64,000 nucleotides of DNA from Oscillospiraceae bacterium. GTDB taxonomy: Bacteria; Bacillota; Clostridia; Oscillospirales; Acutalibacteraceae. Of this stretch, positions 54,638 to 63,607 are shown piece by piece. Position 1 is the stretch's first letter. Each line of letters begins with the position of its first letter. The stretch spans positions 84,132-148,131 of the forward strand of contig SVOS01000004.1 of assembly GCA_015066245.1 (NCBI GenBank), given 5' to 3'. The notes beneath the pieces were generated by a model. The model saw nothing but the letters and a program-made list of their open reading frames with translations, did not search any database and was not told the DNA's origin. The translations under genes and the position numbers were made by a program.

Positions 54638-56290
54638 ATGAATTTAGAAACCAAAAAGATGCTTAGCTACCCTGAATCGAGCATTAGCAAAGCAGTTTTT
54701 GATATTGCAAAAAAACACCCTAAAAACAATGCAATAACATTTATGAATAAAAGCTTCAGTTACAAAGTTTTTGTCGAAAAAACAACAAAACTTTCTGAGG
54801 CTTTCTGTTTTTGCGGTGTAAAAAAGGGTGACAGAGTGCTGGTGGCTTTACCAAATATCCCTCAGGCAGTTTTTGCACTTTATTCACTGAATGCCATAGG
54901 TGCAGTGGGGGTTTTTGTGTCACCTTTGTCTGCAGACGAAGAAATCAGACACTATATAAAGAAGTGCAAATGTAAGCTTGCCTTTGTGTTGGATTCTCTT
55001 TATTCAAAGTCGGAAAATGCCTTTCTCCGGTCAGGTGTAAAAGTAATAACAACAGGCGTTTGTGATGAGTTGAGTCCTTTAAAAAGATTTATTTATCACA
55101 AAACAACCCCAACACTTGAGACAAATAACAATGCGTTGGCTTACCATACTCTGATGTCGGGCAGATATGAGCCTTGTTCCTCTGTAGATGCTTATGCTGA
55201 CGATACTGCGGTGATATTATTCTCTGGAGGCACCACGGGTACTCCAAAAGCTGTAGAGATAACCAACGCCAACCTCAACGCCCTTGCTTTGGGTACAGAG
55301 GCTATGTGCATGCGGAACGTAAAAGGTATCAGAATGCTTGCGGTGTTACCTGTTTTTCATGGTTTTGGTTTGGGTATTTGTGTTCATACTGTGCTTTTCT
55401 TTGGAGGAAACACTCTGCTTTTGCCAAAATTCAGCAAAGAGCTTGCGGCAAAAACCATTGTACGTCATAAGCCTCAGTATATTGCTTGTGTGCCTTCAAT
55501 GCTTGAGCCTATGATGTCATCTGTTGCTTTGCGAAACGCAGACTTAAGTTTTATAGACGGTGTATTTTCGGGCGGTGACAGTCTGAGTGAGAGCCTGAGA
55601 TTAAAGTTTGACGAGTTTTTGAAAAGCCACGGTGCAAAGGTGAAAATACGTCAGGGTTATGGTGCCACCGAGTGTGTAGCGGCGGTTTGTCTTATGCCCG
55701 ATAATATCGAAAAAGCGGAGAGTGTGGGACTTGTATACCCTGATGCCGAGATAAAAATTATGGCTTCATCGGACAGAGAAGCTGATGCTTTTGAGACGGG
55801 CGAAATTGTAATTTCGTCAAAAACCGTGATGAAGGGTTATTTTGATGATGAGGCAGAAACCCAAAAAGCATTGAAGACGGGTAACGATGGCAAAATCTGG
55901 CTTTATACGGGTGACGCAGGATACAAAGATAATGAAGGATATATTTACTTTAAGCAAAGACTGAAGCGAGTGATTATTTCAAACGGATATAACGTGTATC
56001 CTTCTGAAATTGAAAAAGCGTTGGCATCATATAAAGGTGTGTCAGAGTGTTGTGCAGTAGGGGTAAAAGACAACAGGAAAATTCAGGTCGTTGCTTTGCT
56101 TGTGGTCAGGGATAACAGATACGATTTGAGCAAAGAAGATATTCTGGCATATTTATCCGATAAAGTTTCCAGGCATTCTATGCCTGAATATGTGATATTT
56201 ACGGACAGCTTGCCAAAGACTGCTTTGGGAAAAATCCGTATATCGGAAGCCGAAATGATTGCTGAAGAATTAAAAGAAACCGCAGACTAA
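54638..56290 (+). CDS. AMP-dependent acyl-CoA synthetase/ligase
   Basis: VILFSGGTTGTPKAVEITNANL; RQGYGATECVAAVCLMP; LYTGDAGYKDNEGYIYFKQRLKRVIISNGYNVYPSEIE. Confidence 0.9.
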   Translation: MNLETKKMLSYPESSISKAVFDIAKKHPKNNAITFMNKSFSYKVFVEKTTKLSEAFCFCGVKKGDRVLVALPNIPQAVFALYSLNAIGAVGVFVSPLSADEEIRHYIKKCKCKLAFVLDSLYSKSENAFLRSGVKVITTGVCDELSPLKRFIYHKTTPTLETNNNALAYHTLMSGRYEPCSSVDAYADDTAVILFSGGTTGTPKAVEITNANLNALALGTEAMCMRNVKGIRMLAVLPVFHGFGLGICVHTVLFFGGNTLLLPKFSKELAAKTIVRHKPQYIACVPSMLEPMMSSVALRNADLSFIDGVFSGGDSLSESLRLKFDEFLKSHGAKVKIRQGYGATECVAAVCLMPDNIEKAESVGLVYPDAEIKIMASSDREADAFETGEIVISSKTVMKGYFDDEAETQKALKTGNDGKIWLYTGDAGYKDNEGYIYFKQRLKRVIISNGYNVYPSEIEKALASYKGVSECCAVGVKDNRKIQVVALLVVRDNRYDLSKEDILAYLSDKVSRHSMPEYVIFTDSLPKTALGKIRISEAEMIAEELKETAD

Positions 56291-56310
56291 AGATGTCTGC
56301 GGTTTGTGTT

Positions 56311-57336
56311 TTATAAGAGTTTAATGAGCTTGTCTACGGCATCGTCGGTAGTTGCCCAGCTTGATGCAAAACGTACAACAGTGTGGTTGTCGTCATATTT
56401 TTCCCAGAATCCGAAAGAAACAGATTTTTTAAGTTCCTGCATTTTTTCGTTTTCAAGAACAATGAAAATCTGGTTTGTAACAGTTTCAATAAAAATTTTG
56501 TACCCTTTTTCTTTAAAAGCAGCTCTCATTCTGTCAGCCTTATCAATAGCATTCTTGGCAATTTTAAAATAAAGGTCATCGGTGAAAAGTGTATCAAACT
56601 GAACACCCAGAAGTCTGCCTTTTGCAAGCAGAGCACCGTGCTGTTTTATGCTTGTGAAGAAGTGCTTGGGGGCGTTGTTGTGAGTGAATACAACCGCCTC
56701 ACCGCAAAGAGCACCTACCTTTGTACCGCCAATATAGAAGATGTCGCAAAGTCTTGCAATGTCCTTAAGGGTTACATCGGTGCCGTTGCTCATAAGACCA
56801 TATCCCAGTCTTGCACCATCCATAAAGAGAGGAATTTCATACTGACGGCAGATATCAGACAAAGCTGTCAGTTCATCCAGCGTGTAAAGTGTACCATACT
56901 CAGTAGGATGAGAGATGTATACCATACCGGGAAAAACCATGTGGTCATGGTTATCATCGGCATAAAAGGTTTCGAGAAGATTTTTAAGGTCATTTGCGTC
57001 CATTTTACCCAGATGATGGGGGACAGTAAGCACCTTGTGACCTGTAAACTCAACGGCACCTGCTTCGTGACCTTCGATGTGGCCTGTGGTGGTGCTGATT
57101 GCACCCTCATAAGGCTGAAGCACAGTGTCAACAACCAGCTGATTGGTCTGAGTACCACCGGCAATAAGGAACACCTGAGCATCATCGCATCCGCAGGCTT
57201 TCTTGATTTTTTCTTTTGCAGAATCGCAGTATTTGTCAAAGCCGTAACCGCTTAACTGCTCAAAATTTGTGCGTACCAAAGCATCAAGTATAAGAGGATG
57301 TGCACCCTCGGTGTAGTCACTTTCAAAAGAAAACAT
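56311..57336 (-). CDS. Low-specificity threonine aldolase / beta-eliminating lyase family
   Basis: FLIAGGTQTNQLVVD; PLFMDGARLGYGLMSNGTDVTLKDIARLCDIFYIGGTKVGALCGEAVVF (PLP Lys). Confidence 0.9.
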   Translation of the reverse strand: MFSFESDYTEGAHPLILDALVRTNFEQLSGYGFDKYCDSAKEKIKKACGCDDAQVFLIAGGTQTNQLVVDTVLQPYEGAISTTTGHIEGHEAGAVEFTGHKVLTVPHHLGKMDANDLKNLLETFYADDNHDHMVFPGMVYISHPTEYGTLYTLDELTALSDICRQYEIPLFMDGARLGYGLMSNGTDVTLKDIARLCDIFYIGGTKVGALCGEAVVFTHNNAPKHFFTSIKQHGALLAKGRLLGVQFDTLFTDDLYFKIAKNAIDKADRMRAAFKEKGYKIFIETVTNQIFIVLENEKMQELKKSVSFGFWEKYDDNHTVVRFASSWATTDDAVDKLIKLL

Positions 57337-57355
57337 AATGAAAATCCTTTCCTTA

Positions 57356-57676
57356 TTAAATTATATAGATTCTTAAAACTTCAACAAGTAAAACCGTTAC
57401 GCAGGAGACAATGGCTACTGTGGTCAGACCTTTGCCTTTTATAGCAAAGAGTATTGCAACCAGCAAACCTGCTGCTGCGGCGTAAATATTTCCTGTGGCA
57501 TAAAGTGCGGCAGGAAAAGTCATAGCAGACAATACTGTGTAGGGAATATAATAGAGAAAAGAGCGGATGAATTTGTTTTCAATCTTTTTTCTCATAGCCG
57601 CAAAGGGAATGGCTCTGATAAGATATGTAGAGCCTGCCATAACTGCAAGATAAATAAAAAAGCTTGTGTTATTCAT
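57356..57676 (-). CDS. azlD: AzlD family branched-chain amino acid exporter small subunit
   Basis: Small TM protein MNNTSFFIYLAVMAGSTYLIRAIPFAAMRKKI; overlaps azlC. Confidence 0.85.
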   Translation of the reverse strand: MNNTSFFIYLAVMAGSTYLIRAIPFAAMRKKIENKFIRSFLYYIPYTVLSAMTFPAALYATGNIYAAAAGLLVAILFAIKGKGLTTVAIVSCVTVLLVEVLRIYII

Positions 57677-58385
57677 CGGCATTTTCCTCCTTTGGGAAGA
57701 AAATGGCACCGATAACCGCCGCAATAATGGCACAAATGCAAACAGAAAGTCCGCTGCCCACATTGCTTAAAAACGGCAGATAATAAAAAGCACAACTAAG
57801 GGCGATGGCGATTCCCACAACCAGAAGCAGGCTTAGATTTTCTTTTGCTTTTGGTGCAACAATGGCAACAAACATTCCGTAAATTGCCAGGCAAAGAGAA
57901 TTCATAACAATATCAGGCAGAATATTACCGAGCAAACTGCCCAGAAGTGTACCTGTTGTCCAGCCTATATACGGAAAAACAGTTAGTCCTGAGAAAAATT
58001 TTACGCTTACTTCTTTTTCGTTTGAAGCAACCGCGAATATTTCATCGGTCATAAAAAATCCGAGAATCCACCTTTTGATTCCCGAAAACTGAGGCGAAAC
58101 TTTCTGGGAAAGTGACACCGACATAAAGGAATATCGTACGTTGATTGTAAGCTGGCTTAAAAACATATTGAGGTAAAGTCCCGGGTTAACCATAATCTCT
58201 ATTCCTGCAAGCTGGCCAGCCGATGTAAGGTTTGTCATAGAGATAAGTACCGCTTGCCACCATGAAAACCCCATACTAATCGCCATAATACCAAAAGCAA
58301 AGGATACCGAAAGATATCCAAGTCCTATAGGTACACCGCTTTTAAGCCCTTTTTTGAAATCTTTCATTAAAAAACCTTGTTTCAC
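57669..58385 (-). CDS. azlC: AzlC family ABC-independent amino acid exporter
   Basis: GVPIGLGYLSVSFAFGIMAISMGFSWWQAVLISMTNLTSAGQLAG. Confidence 0.92.
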   Translation of the reverse strand: MKQGFLMKDFKKGLKSGVPIGLGYLSVSFAFGIMAISMGFSWWQAVLISMTNLTSAGQLAGIEIMVNPGLYLNMFLSQLTINVRYSFMSVSLSQKVSPQFSGIKRWILGFFMTDEIFAVASNEKEVSVKFFSGLTVFPYIGWTTGTLLGSLLGNILPDIVMNSLCLAIYGMFVAIVAPKAKENLSLLLVVGIAIALSCAFYYLPFLSNVGSGLSVCICAIIAAVIGAIFFPKEENADE

Positions 58386-58447
58386 TAAAATCTTTCATTA
58401 TTCTACCATAAGCTCAGAGCTAATTCAATAGCTTCAAAAATAAGAAT

Positions 58448-58468
58448 GACCGCAGAAATACTGCGGTC
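58448..58468 (-). terminator. Intrinsic terminator
   Basis: GACCGCAG-aaata-CTGCGGTC just downstream of the 58475..59623 CDS stop. Confidence 0.6.
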
Positions 58469-58474
58469 AAAGCT

Positions 58475-59623
58475 TTATTTTGATTTTTCTGACATTCTGC
58501 GTACTTTTCTGATGCTTTTATATTTCTCAGATGAGGCGGTACGTATGCTGTCTGCCTGCTTTTTGAAAGCGGAGCGGTTAAAAAACAGCGAGTAGAAAAA
58601 CCTGCGTACCCAGCAAACAGGAAGAAGAACGGGAGCCTTATTTAGTACGGGATATCTGAAGGCAAGGTCCTTTGCAGGCGGAAACCAGTTTTTGAGGAAA
58701 TACTTAACCTTGCCGAAAAAACTCAGGCTTGCCACATGGTGGGAATAATTGCCTGTGGTTTCGCTGGCAAAGATGTATAATGCTATGTCAGAAACTGACT
58801 TTTCGCATTCTTCGTCGTAAAAGAAATATCTTATAAGCTTTTTAAGAGTTGCATAAAATTCGCTCATCCTATGGCTTTTGATAATTGACTCAATCAGTTT
58901 GAAATCTAAGTTCTCCGTAAGTGTTTCAAGCACAAGAAAATCTGCGAATAGCCTTATGCCGCATCCTGTGGTTGTAAAGTGATGGTAAAGGTGAAAGAAA
59001 AGGTGCAGATAAAGATATTCTGTTTTGAGACGAAAATCAGATGAGCTGAGGTCGGCTTCGGACTTTGAAAAAGGATCCAAAAATACATTTGAATGTTTTT
59101 CTTTTTCTGATACCAGGCTTGAGTGAAGCTCAAAAATATAAAATCCGTCCTTTTCGTACTCGTCATGAAAATCTGTGGTGTTTTTAAGGGTGTAGCCAAG
59201 ACCTTCCATTATTTCTCTTGCTTTTTGGAGATTTTCTTTATCAAGGCACAGGTCGATATCGGTGAAACTTCTCATAATATCTGATGGGTAATAGTTTCTG
59301 ATGTGCAAGCCCTTCATTTTGATGAATCTGATATTATGAGAACTTAAAGCATCTGTTACTCTTTCTGATTCGATATTTTGTCTTGTAATGCGTGTAAGGT
59401 AGAATCGGTATAATTCGTAGAAATTTGCCTTGGCGTCATCAGGAAGACAAAGCTTTTTGACGACAGGTGAAATCATCAGAATAACGTTGTGCTTTTCGCT
59501 GAGTTTTATAAGAAAATTCCAGTCAATGCCCTCAAAAGGCAGTGGCGGGTTTGTTCCGCGGATACTGCAGAAAATAAGACTGCATAGGTATCTGCTGTGT
59601 CTTATGAATAAATCTTTGTCCAT
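58475..59623 (-). CDS. Nucleotidyltransferase family protein (PF14907-like)
   Basis: MKGLHIRNYYPSDIMRSFTDIDLCLDKENLQKAREIMEGLGY; start at 59623 overlaps the cysK stop. Confidence 0.8.
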   Translation of the reverse strand: MDKDLFIRHSRYLCSLIFCSIRGTNPPLPFEGIDWNFLIKLSEKHNVILMISPVVKKLCLPDDAKANFYELYRFYLTRITRQNIESERVTDALSSHNIRFIKMKGLHIRNYYPSDIMRSFTDIDLCLDKENLQKAREIMEGLGYTLKNTTDFHDEYEKDGFYIFELHSSLVSEKEKHSNVFLDPFSKSEADLSSSDFRLKTEYLYLHLFFHLYHHFTTTGCGIRLFADFLVLETLTENLDFKLIESIIKSHRMSEFYATLKKLIRYFFYDEECEKSVSDIALYIFASETTGNYSHHVASLSFFGKVKYFLKNWFPPAKDLAFRYPVLNKAPVLLPVCWVRRFFYSLFFNRSAFKKQADSIRTASSEKYKSIRKVRRMSEKSK

Positions 59624-59624
59624 A

Positions 59625-60557
59625 TTATTCTTCAAAAAGCTCCGTGGAAAGGTATCTGTCGCCTGTATCCGGAAGCAGTACAACTATGTTTTTGCCACTG
59701 TTTTCCTCAAGTTTTGCAAGCTTGATTGCAGCGCTAAGAGCTGCGCCTGAGGAAATACCTACAAGAATACCCTCGGTATTGCCTATGAGTCTGCCAGCTG
59801 AGTAAGCATCCTCTGCAGATATTTTAATAATTTCGTCGTAAATCTTTGTGTCCAACACCTCAGGAACAAAACCTGCACCAATGCCCTGAAGTTTATGACT
59901 GCCTGCATTTTCACCGGAGAGAACGGCTGAGGTATCGGGCTCAACTGCCACTATTTTTACGTCAGATTTTCTGGACTTGAGATACTGACCTGTGCCGCTT
60001 ATTGTGCCGCCTGTACCGACACCTGCCACAAAAATATCCACCTCACCGTCAGTATCCTCAAAAATCTCAGGGCCGGTTGTATCAAAGTGAGCCTTTGGAT
60101 TTGCAGGATTTGTAAACTGACCTGCTATAATACTGTCGGGAGTGCTAATCTTTATTTCTTCGGCTTTTTCAATGGCACCTGCCATACCTTTGCTGCCCTC
60201 TGTCAACACAAGCTCGGCCCCATAAGCTTTCATGAGGATTCTTCGTTCCATACTCATGGAATCAGGCATAACGATTATCGCTTTGTAACCGCGGGATGCA
60301 GCCACCAGAGCAAGTCCGATGCCTGTGTTGCCTGAGGTGGGCTCTATGATTACGGAGTTTTCGTTGAGAAGTCCTCTTGCCTCGTAATCGTCAAGCATGG
60401 CCTTAGCAACTCTGTCCTTAACTGAGCCGCCGGGATTTAAGAATTCAAGCTTAGCCAGAATTTTGGCCTTAAGTCCCAAATTTTTTTCAATATTTGTAAG
60501 CTCAAGCAGGGGCGTATTGCCGATGAGCATATCAGCGGATGTATAGATTTTAGACAT
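59625..60557 (-). CDS. cysK: Cysteine synthase A (O-acetylserine sulfhydrylase)
   Basis: IGNTPLLELTNIEKNL, NPGGSVKDRVAKAM, EPTSGNTGIGLALVAASRGYK, GTGGTISGTGQYLK. Confidence 0.95.
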   Translation of the reverse strand: MSKIYTSADMLIGNTPLLELTNIEKNLGLKAKILAKLEFLNPGGSVKDRVAKAMLDDYEARGLLNENSVIIEPTSGNTGIGLALVAASRGYKAIIVMPDSMSMERRILMKAYGAELVLTEGSKGMAGAIEKAEEIKISTPDSIIAGQFTNPANPKAHFDTTGPEIFEDTDGEVDIFVAGVGTGGTISGTGQYLKSRKSDVKIVAVEPDTSAVLSGENAGSHKLQGIGAGFVPEVLDTKIYDEIIKISAEDAYSAGRLIGNTEGILVGISSGAALSAAIKLAKLEENSGKNIVVLLPDTGDRYLSTELFEE

Positions 60558-60596
60558 AATAGCATCTCCTTTAATGATAAATCGCTATAATTTATT

Positions 60597-60625
60597 ATAA
60601 TACCATAGCCTGAAAATACTGTCAA
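60597..60625 (-). promoter_or_regulatory. cysK promoter
   Basis: RC TTGACA-GTATTTTCAGGCTATGG-TATTAT, downstream of the 60661-60684 terminator. Confidence 0.7.
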
Positions 60626-60652
60626 TTTAATGTGCGACTTAATAATTTTGTA

Positions 60653-60862
60653 ACAAAAATGCCTCTTGCAAAACTGCAAAAGGCATTTGTTTGAAAATTA
60701 ATAAGATTGTTTCAGTAAATGATATTATTCCCACTCGCTCCCGAAAAAGATAACTTAAACAATTCTGTTTAAGCATTTTCGCTTGTGGGATTTATATTAT
60801 CTGTATTATCCATAAGTTATGGACTATTAGATTTTTCGTTGCCATCGTGTTGCCGCGCCAAC
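60653..60862 (-). ncRNA. Candidate independent structured non-coding RNA (~210 nt)
   Basis: Minus-strand promoter TTGATT-N17-TATAAT (60869-60897) and 10-bp terminator stem GCCTTTTGCA-gttt-TGCAAGAGGC + U tract; nested hairpins inside; no CDS. Confidence 0.65.
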
Positions 60863-60919
60863 GAGAGTATTATAAACGATTTTATCTTAAAAATCAAGAA
60901 TTCTGTAATAATTCCGTCA

Positions 60920-62173
60920 TTACAACACAGGAATTTGTACTCTGAACTCTACAAATCCATTAAAGCACCCAACCTCAATATGACCTTTATGAGAGGTGGC
61001 GATTGCTTTGGCAATAGCAAGTCCCAGACCGTAGTGCTTGTCCTCGCTGTTACGGGCGGTATCTACACGGTAAAAACGCTCGAAGATCTTTGTGCGTTGT
61101 TCTTCGGGGATTTCATCACCCTTATTGATTACCGAGAGTTTTGCAAAACCGTGTTCCTTGGTTAAGGTCAGCCACACTTCGCCTTGCTCTTTACTATGGC
61201 GGATAGCGTTATCAAGCAGTATAGATACTATCTGTTTGAGCTGTGTACTGTTTCCAACCACACCGATATTGCTTGTAATATTGGTATTCAGCACAAGACC
61301 TTTTTCAAAAGCAACACTTTCAAACGGTAATGCTTCGCCGTCAACTAAGCGACTTAAATTGATATGTTCCATCTGCGGTGTCGTATCCTCGGTTCGTGCA
61401 AGATCAAGGAGCTGACCGACCAACATTCCCATACGCTCGTTTTCGTACTGAATATTTTGTAGCCATTGGTTATCACCTAACTCACGGGACAGCAGTTCGG
61501 CATTGGCGCTTACCACAGACACAGGAGTTTTCAGTTCGTGACCCGCATCGGAGATAAACTGTTTCTGTTTTTGGTAGCTTTCTTCAAGAGGATTCACAAT
61601 CTTTCTTGCAAGGAACACCGACAGGAAGAAGAATATCACAAGGGCAACGCCGCCGAAAATCAGCGTATAACGGAAAAGAGTCATAGCGTTTTCGTTTACG
61701 ATAGTATTATCCATAAACGTAACGAGAGTATATCCTTCTTTATCGGTCTTATAAAACGCAAGATTGTTTTCCGTACCATTATCTCTACCGCCTTTTATAA
61801 TACTTCGTGCTAATCTTTCAAGATCGTCATCGGTATGTACCGTCGGCGGTTCATTTTCAATTTCGAGAATATCTCCCTCGTATGAAACAGCGACCGTGTA
61901 AAAGGTGGATAACTGAAACATTGGTGACTCGGCAAAGCCGGCATCAAATTCGGGATTTCTTCCGGGGAAAGGTCTGTTTGGCGGTTTCATTCCGTCAAAC
62001 GAGCCGGACAATGTATACATATCAGCGTGAAACTTAAGCAACTGTTCGTTCCGGCTTTTCATTTCAAAATAACTTGATGCATAAATAACGCCAAGCGTTC
62101 CCACCCACAAAAGCACAAGAATCGACATAATGGCGGCAACGATTTTTCTTCTCGATTTTTTAAACATCATCAC
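60920..62173 (-). CDS. Sensor histidine kinase
   Basis: FISDAGHELKTPVSVVSANAELLSREL H-box; GLGLAIAKAIATSHKGHIEV; two TM helices. Confidence 0.94.
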   Translation of the reverse strand: MMMFKKSRRKIVAAIMSILVLLWVGTLGVIYASSYFEMKSRNEQLLKFHADMYTLSGSFDGMKPPNRPFPGRNPEFDAGFAESPMFQLSTFYTVAVSYEGDILEIENEPPTVHTDDDLERLARSIIKGGRDNGTENNLAFYKTDKEGYTLVTFMDNTIVNENAMTLFRYTLIFGGVALVIFFFLSVFLARKIVNPLEESYQKQKQFISDAGHELKTPVSVVSANAELLSRELGDNQWLQNIQYENERMGMLVGQLLDLARTEDTTPQMEHINLSRLVDGEALPFESVAFEKGLVLNTNITSNIGVVGNSTQLKQIVSILLDNAIRHSKEQGEVWLTLTKEHGFAKLSVINKGDEIPEEQRTKIFERFYRVDTARNSEDKHYGLGLAIAKAIATSHKGHIEVGCFNGFVEFRVQIPVL

Positions 62174-62843
62174 ACCTCAGTTCATAGCCGATACCACGCA
62201 CCGCTTTGATTTCGGTTTTCGCTTCCACATAAAAGAGTTTTTTGCGTGTAAAGGACATATATACTTCCACATTATTGTACTCGGCATCGCTTTCAAATCC
62301 CCAAATCTTTACAGCCAACTGTTCACGGGTAAGGATCTGACCGTTGTTTGCAATTAAATATTCAAGGATGCGGTATTCTTTTTCGCTGAGCCGTACACTC
62401 TGACCATTTGTTGTGCAGGATAAGGTAAGTGTACTTGTATCCAGCGTTATATCTCCAAAGGTCAGAACACCGTCGGCAGTACCGAGTGTTCGTCTGCCGA
62501 GCGCACGAAGGCGGGCAAGTAATTCTTTTGTCATAAACGGCTTTGTCAAATAATCGTCTGCGCCGCTGTCAAGCCCCGTCACCTTATCATCAAGCTCTGC
62601 CTTGGCAGTAAGCATCAATATCGGTGTTGCAATACCTTTACTGCGAACTCTTTTTGCAATTTCATAGCCACTCATACCGGGGAGCATAACGTCAAGAATA
62701 ACAATGTCATAAATATTGCTTTCAATTGCGGCTAAACCATCCAACCCATTGGCATAATGATCAACTTCATATTTTTCAAGACGCAGGATTTCGCAAAGCG
62801 CCTGCGCCATTCTTTTTTCATCTTCAACGAGTAAAATCCTCAT
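62160..62843 (-). CDS. OmpR-family response regulator
   Basis: MRILLVEDEKRMAQALCEIL; DIVILDVMLPGMSGYEIAKRV; winged-helix C-terminus. Confidence 0.95.
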   Translation of the reverse strand: MRILLVEDEKRMAQALCEILRLEKYEVDHYANGLDGLAAIESNIYDIVILDVMLPGMSGYEIAKRVRSKGIATPILMLTAKAELDDKVTGLDSGADDYLTKPFMTKELLARLRALGRRTLGTADGVLTFGDITLDTSTLTLSCTTNGQSVRLSEKEYRILEYLIANNGQILTREQLAVKIWGFESDAEYNNVEVYMSFTRKKLFYVEAKTEIKAVRGIGYELRCDDV

Positions 62844-62938
62844 AGGGACACCTCCACATATAACCATTATACCATAAAAGATTGAAAAATCATTGAAAAA
62901 TTAAAAATCGACAGCGATATTCACTGTCGACTTTTAAA

Positions 62939-63592
62939 CTATTTTTTTGTACGACCGAGCTTTACAAGTTCATACCGTTCATCGCACATCGCCGCAACAT
63001 CGGGCGAGTGGCTTACCAAAATAACGCATTTTCCTTGATTGGTAAGTTCACGGAAGATATTAATAATTTCATTTTGCGTTTCGGTATCGAGGTTTCCTGT
63101 CGGCTCATCCGCAAGGATGATATCCGGATCATAGGAAAGAGCACGGGCGATGGCGACACGCTGTTGCTGACCGCCTGATAATTTAAGCACACGGCGGTTT
63201 GCTTCATCCTCGTCAAGCCCAACGCTGTGGAGCAGTTCGATGGCTCTTTGCTTTTTATTCTTAGTCTTATATCCTGCAACATCCATTGAAAGAATAACGT
63301 TTTCAAGTGCTGTGTATTTCGTAATCAAATTGAAGCTCTGAAATACAACGCCGATATATTTGGAACGGAAGGTGTATTTATCAATCTTTGCAACGTTTTT
63401 ATTGTCATAGATGATCTCACCGCTGCTGGGCGATGAGAGACCGGAAAGGAGCGATAAAAGTGTGGTTTTACCGGCGCCGGATTTACCTACGATGCAGTAC
63501 ATTTTGCCTTTTTCAAACTCGTATGATATATTCTGCAATACAGGTGTTCTGTAATACGAAAAGCAGATATTTTGAAGTGATAATATAGACAT
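62939..63592 (-). CDS. ABC transporter ATP-binding protein (MacB/LolD-type)
   Basis: YCIVGKSGAGKTTLLSLLSG; LSGGQQQRVAIARALSYDPDIILADEPTGNLD. Confidence 0.95.
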   Translation of the reverse strand: MSILSLQNICFSYYRTPVLQNISYEFEKGKMYCIVGKSGAGKTTLLSLLSGLSSPSSGEIIYDNKNVAKIDKYTFRSKYIGVVFQSFNLITKYTALENVILSMDVAGYKTKNKKQRAIELLHSVGLDEDEANRRVLKLSGGQQQRVAIARALSYDPDIILADEPTGNLDTETQNEIINIFRELTNQGKCVILVSHSPDVAAMCDERYELVKLGRTKK

Positions 63593-63607
63593 ACTTTTTA
63601 TCCTTTC

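Noticed and set aside
60653-60900. T-box or SAM leader for cysK
   Set aside because: No T-box AGGGTGGNACCGCG or S-box core; cysK has a separate promoter downstream of the terminator, so treated as an independent RNA candidate.
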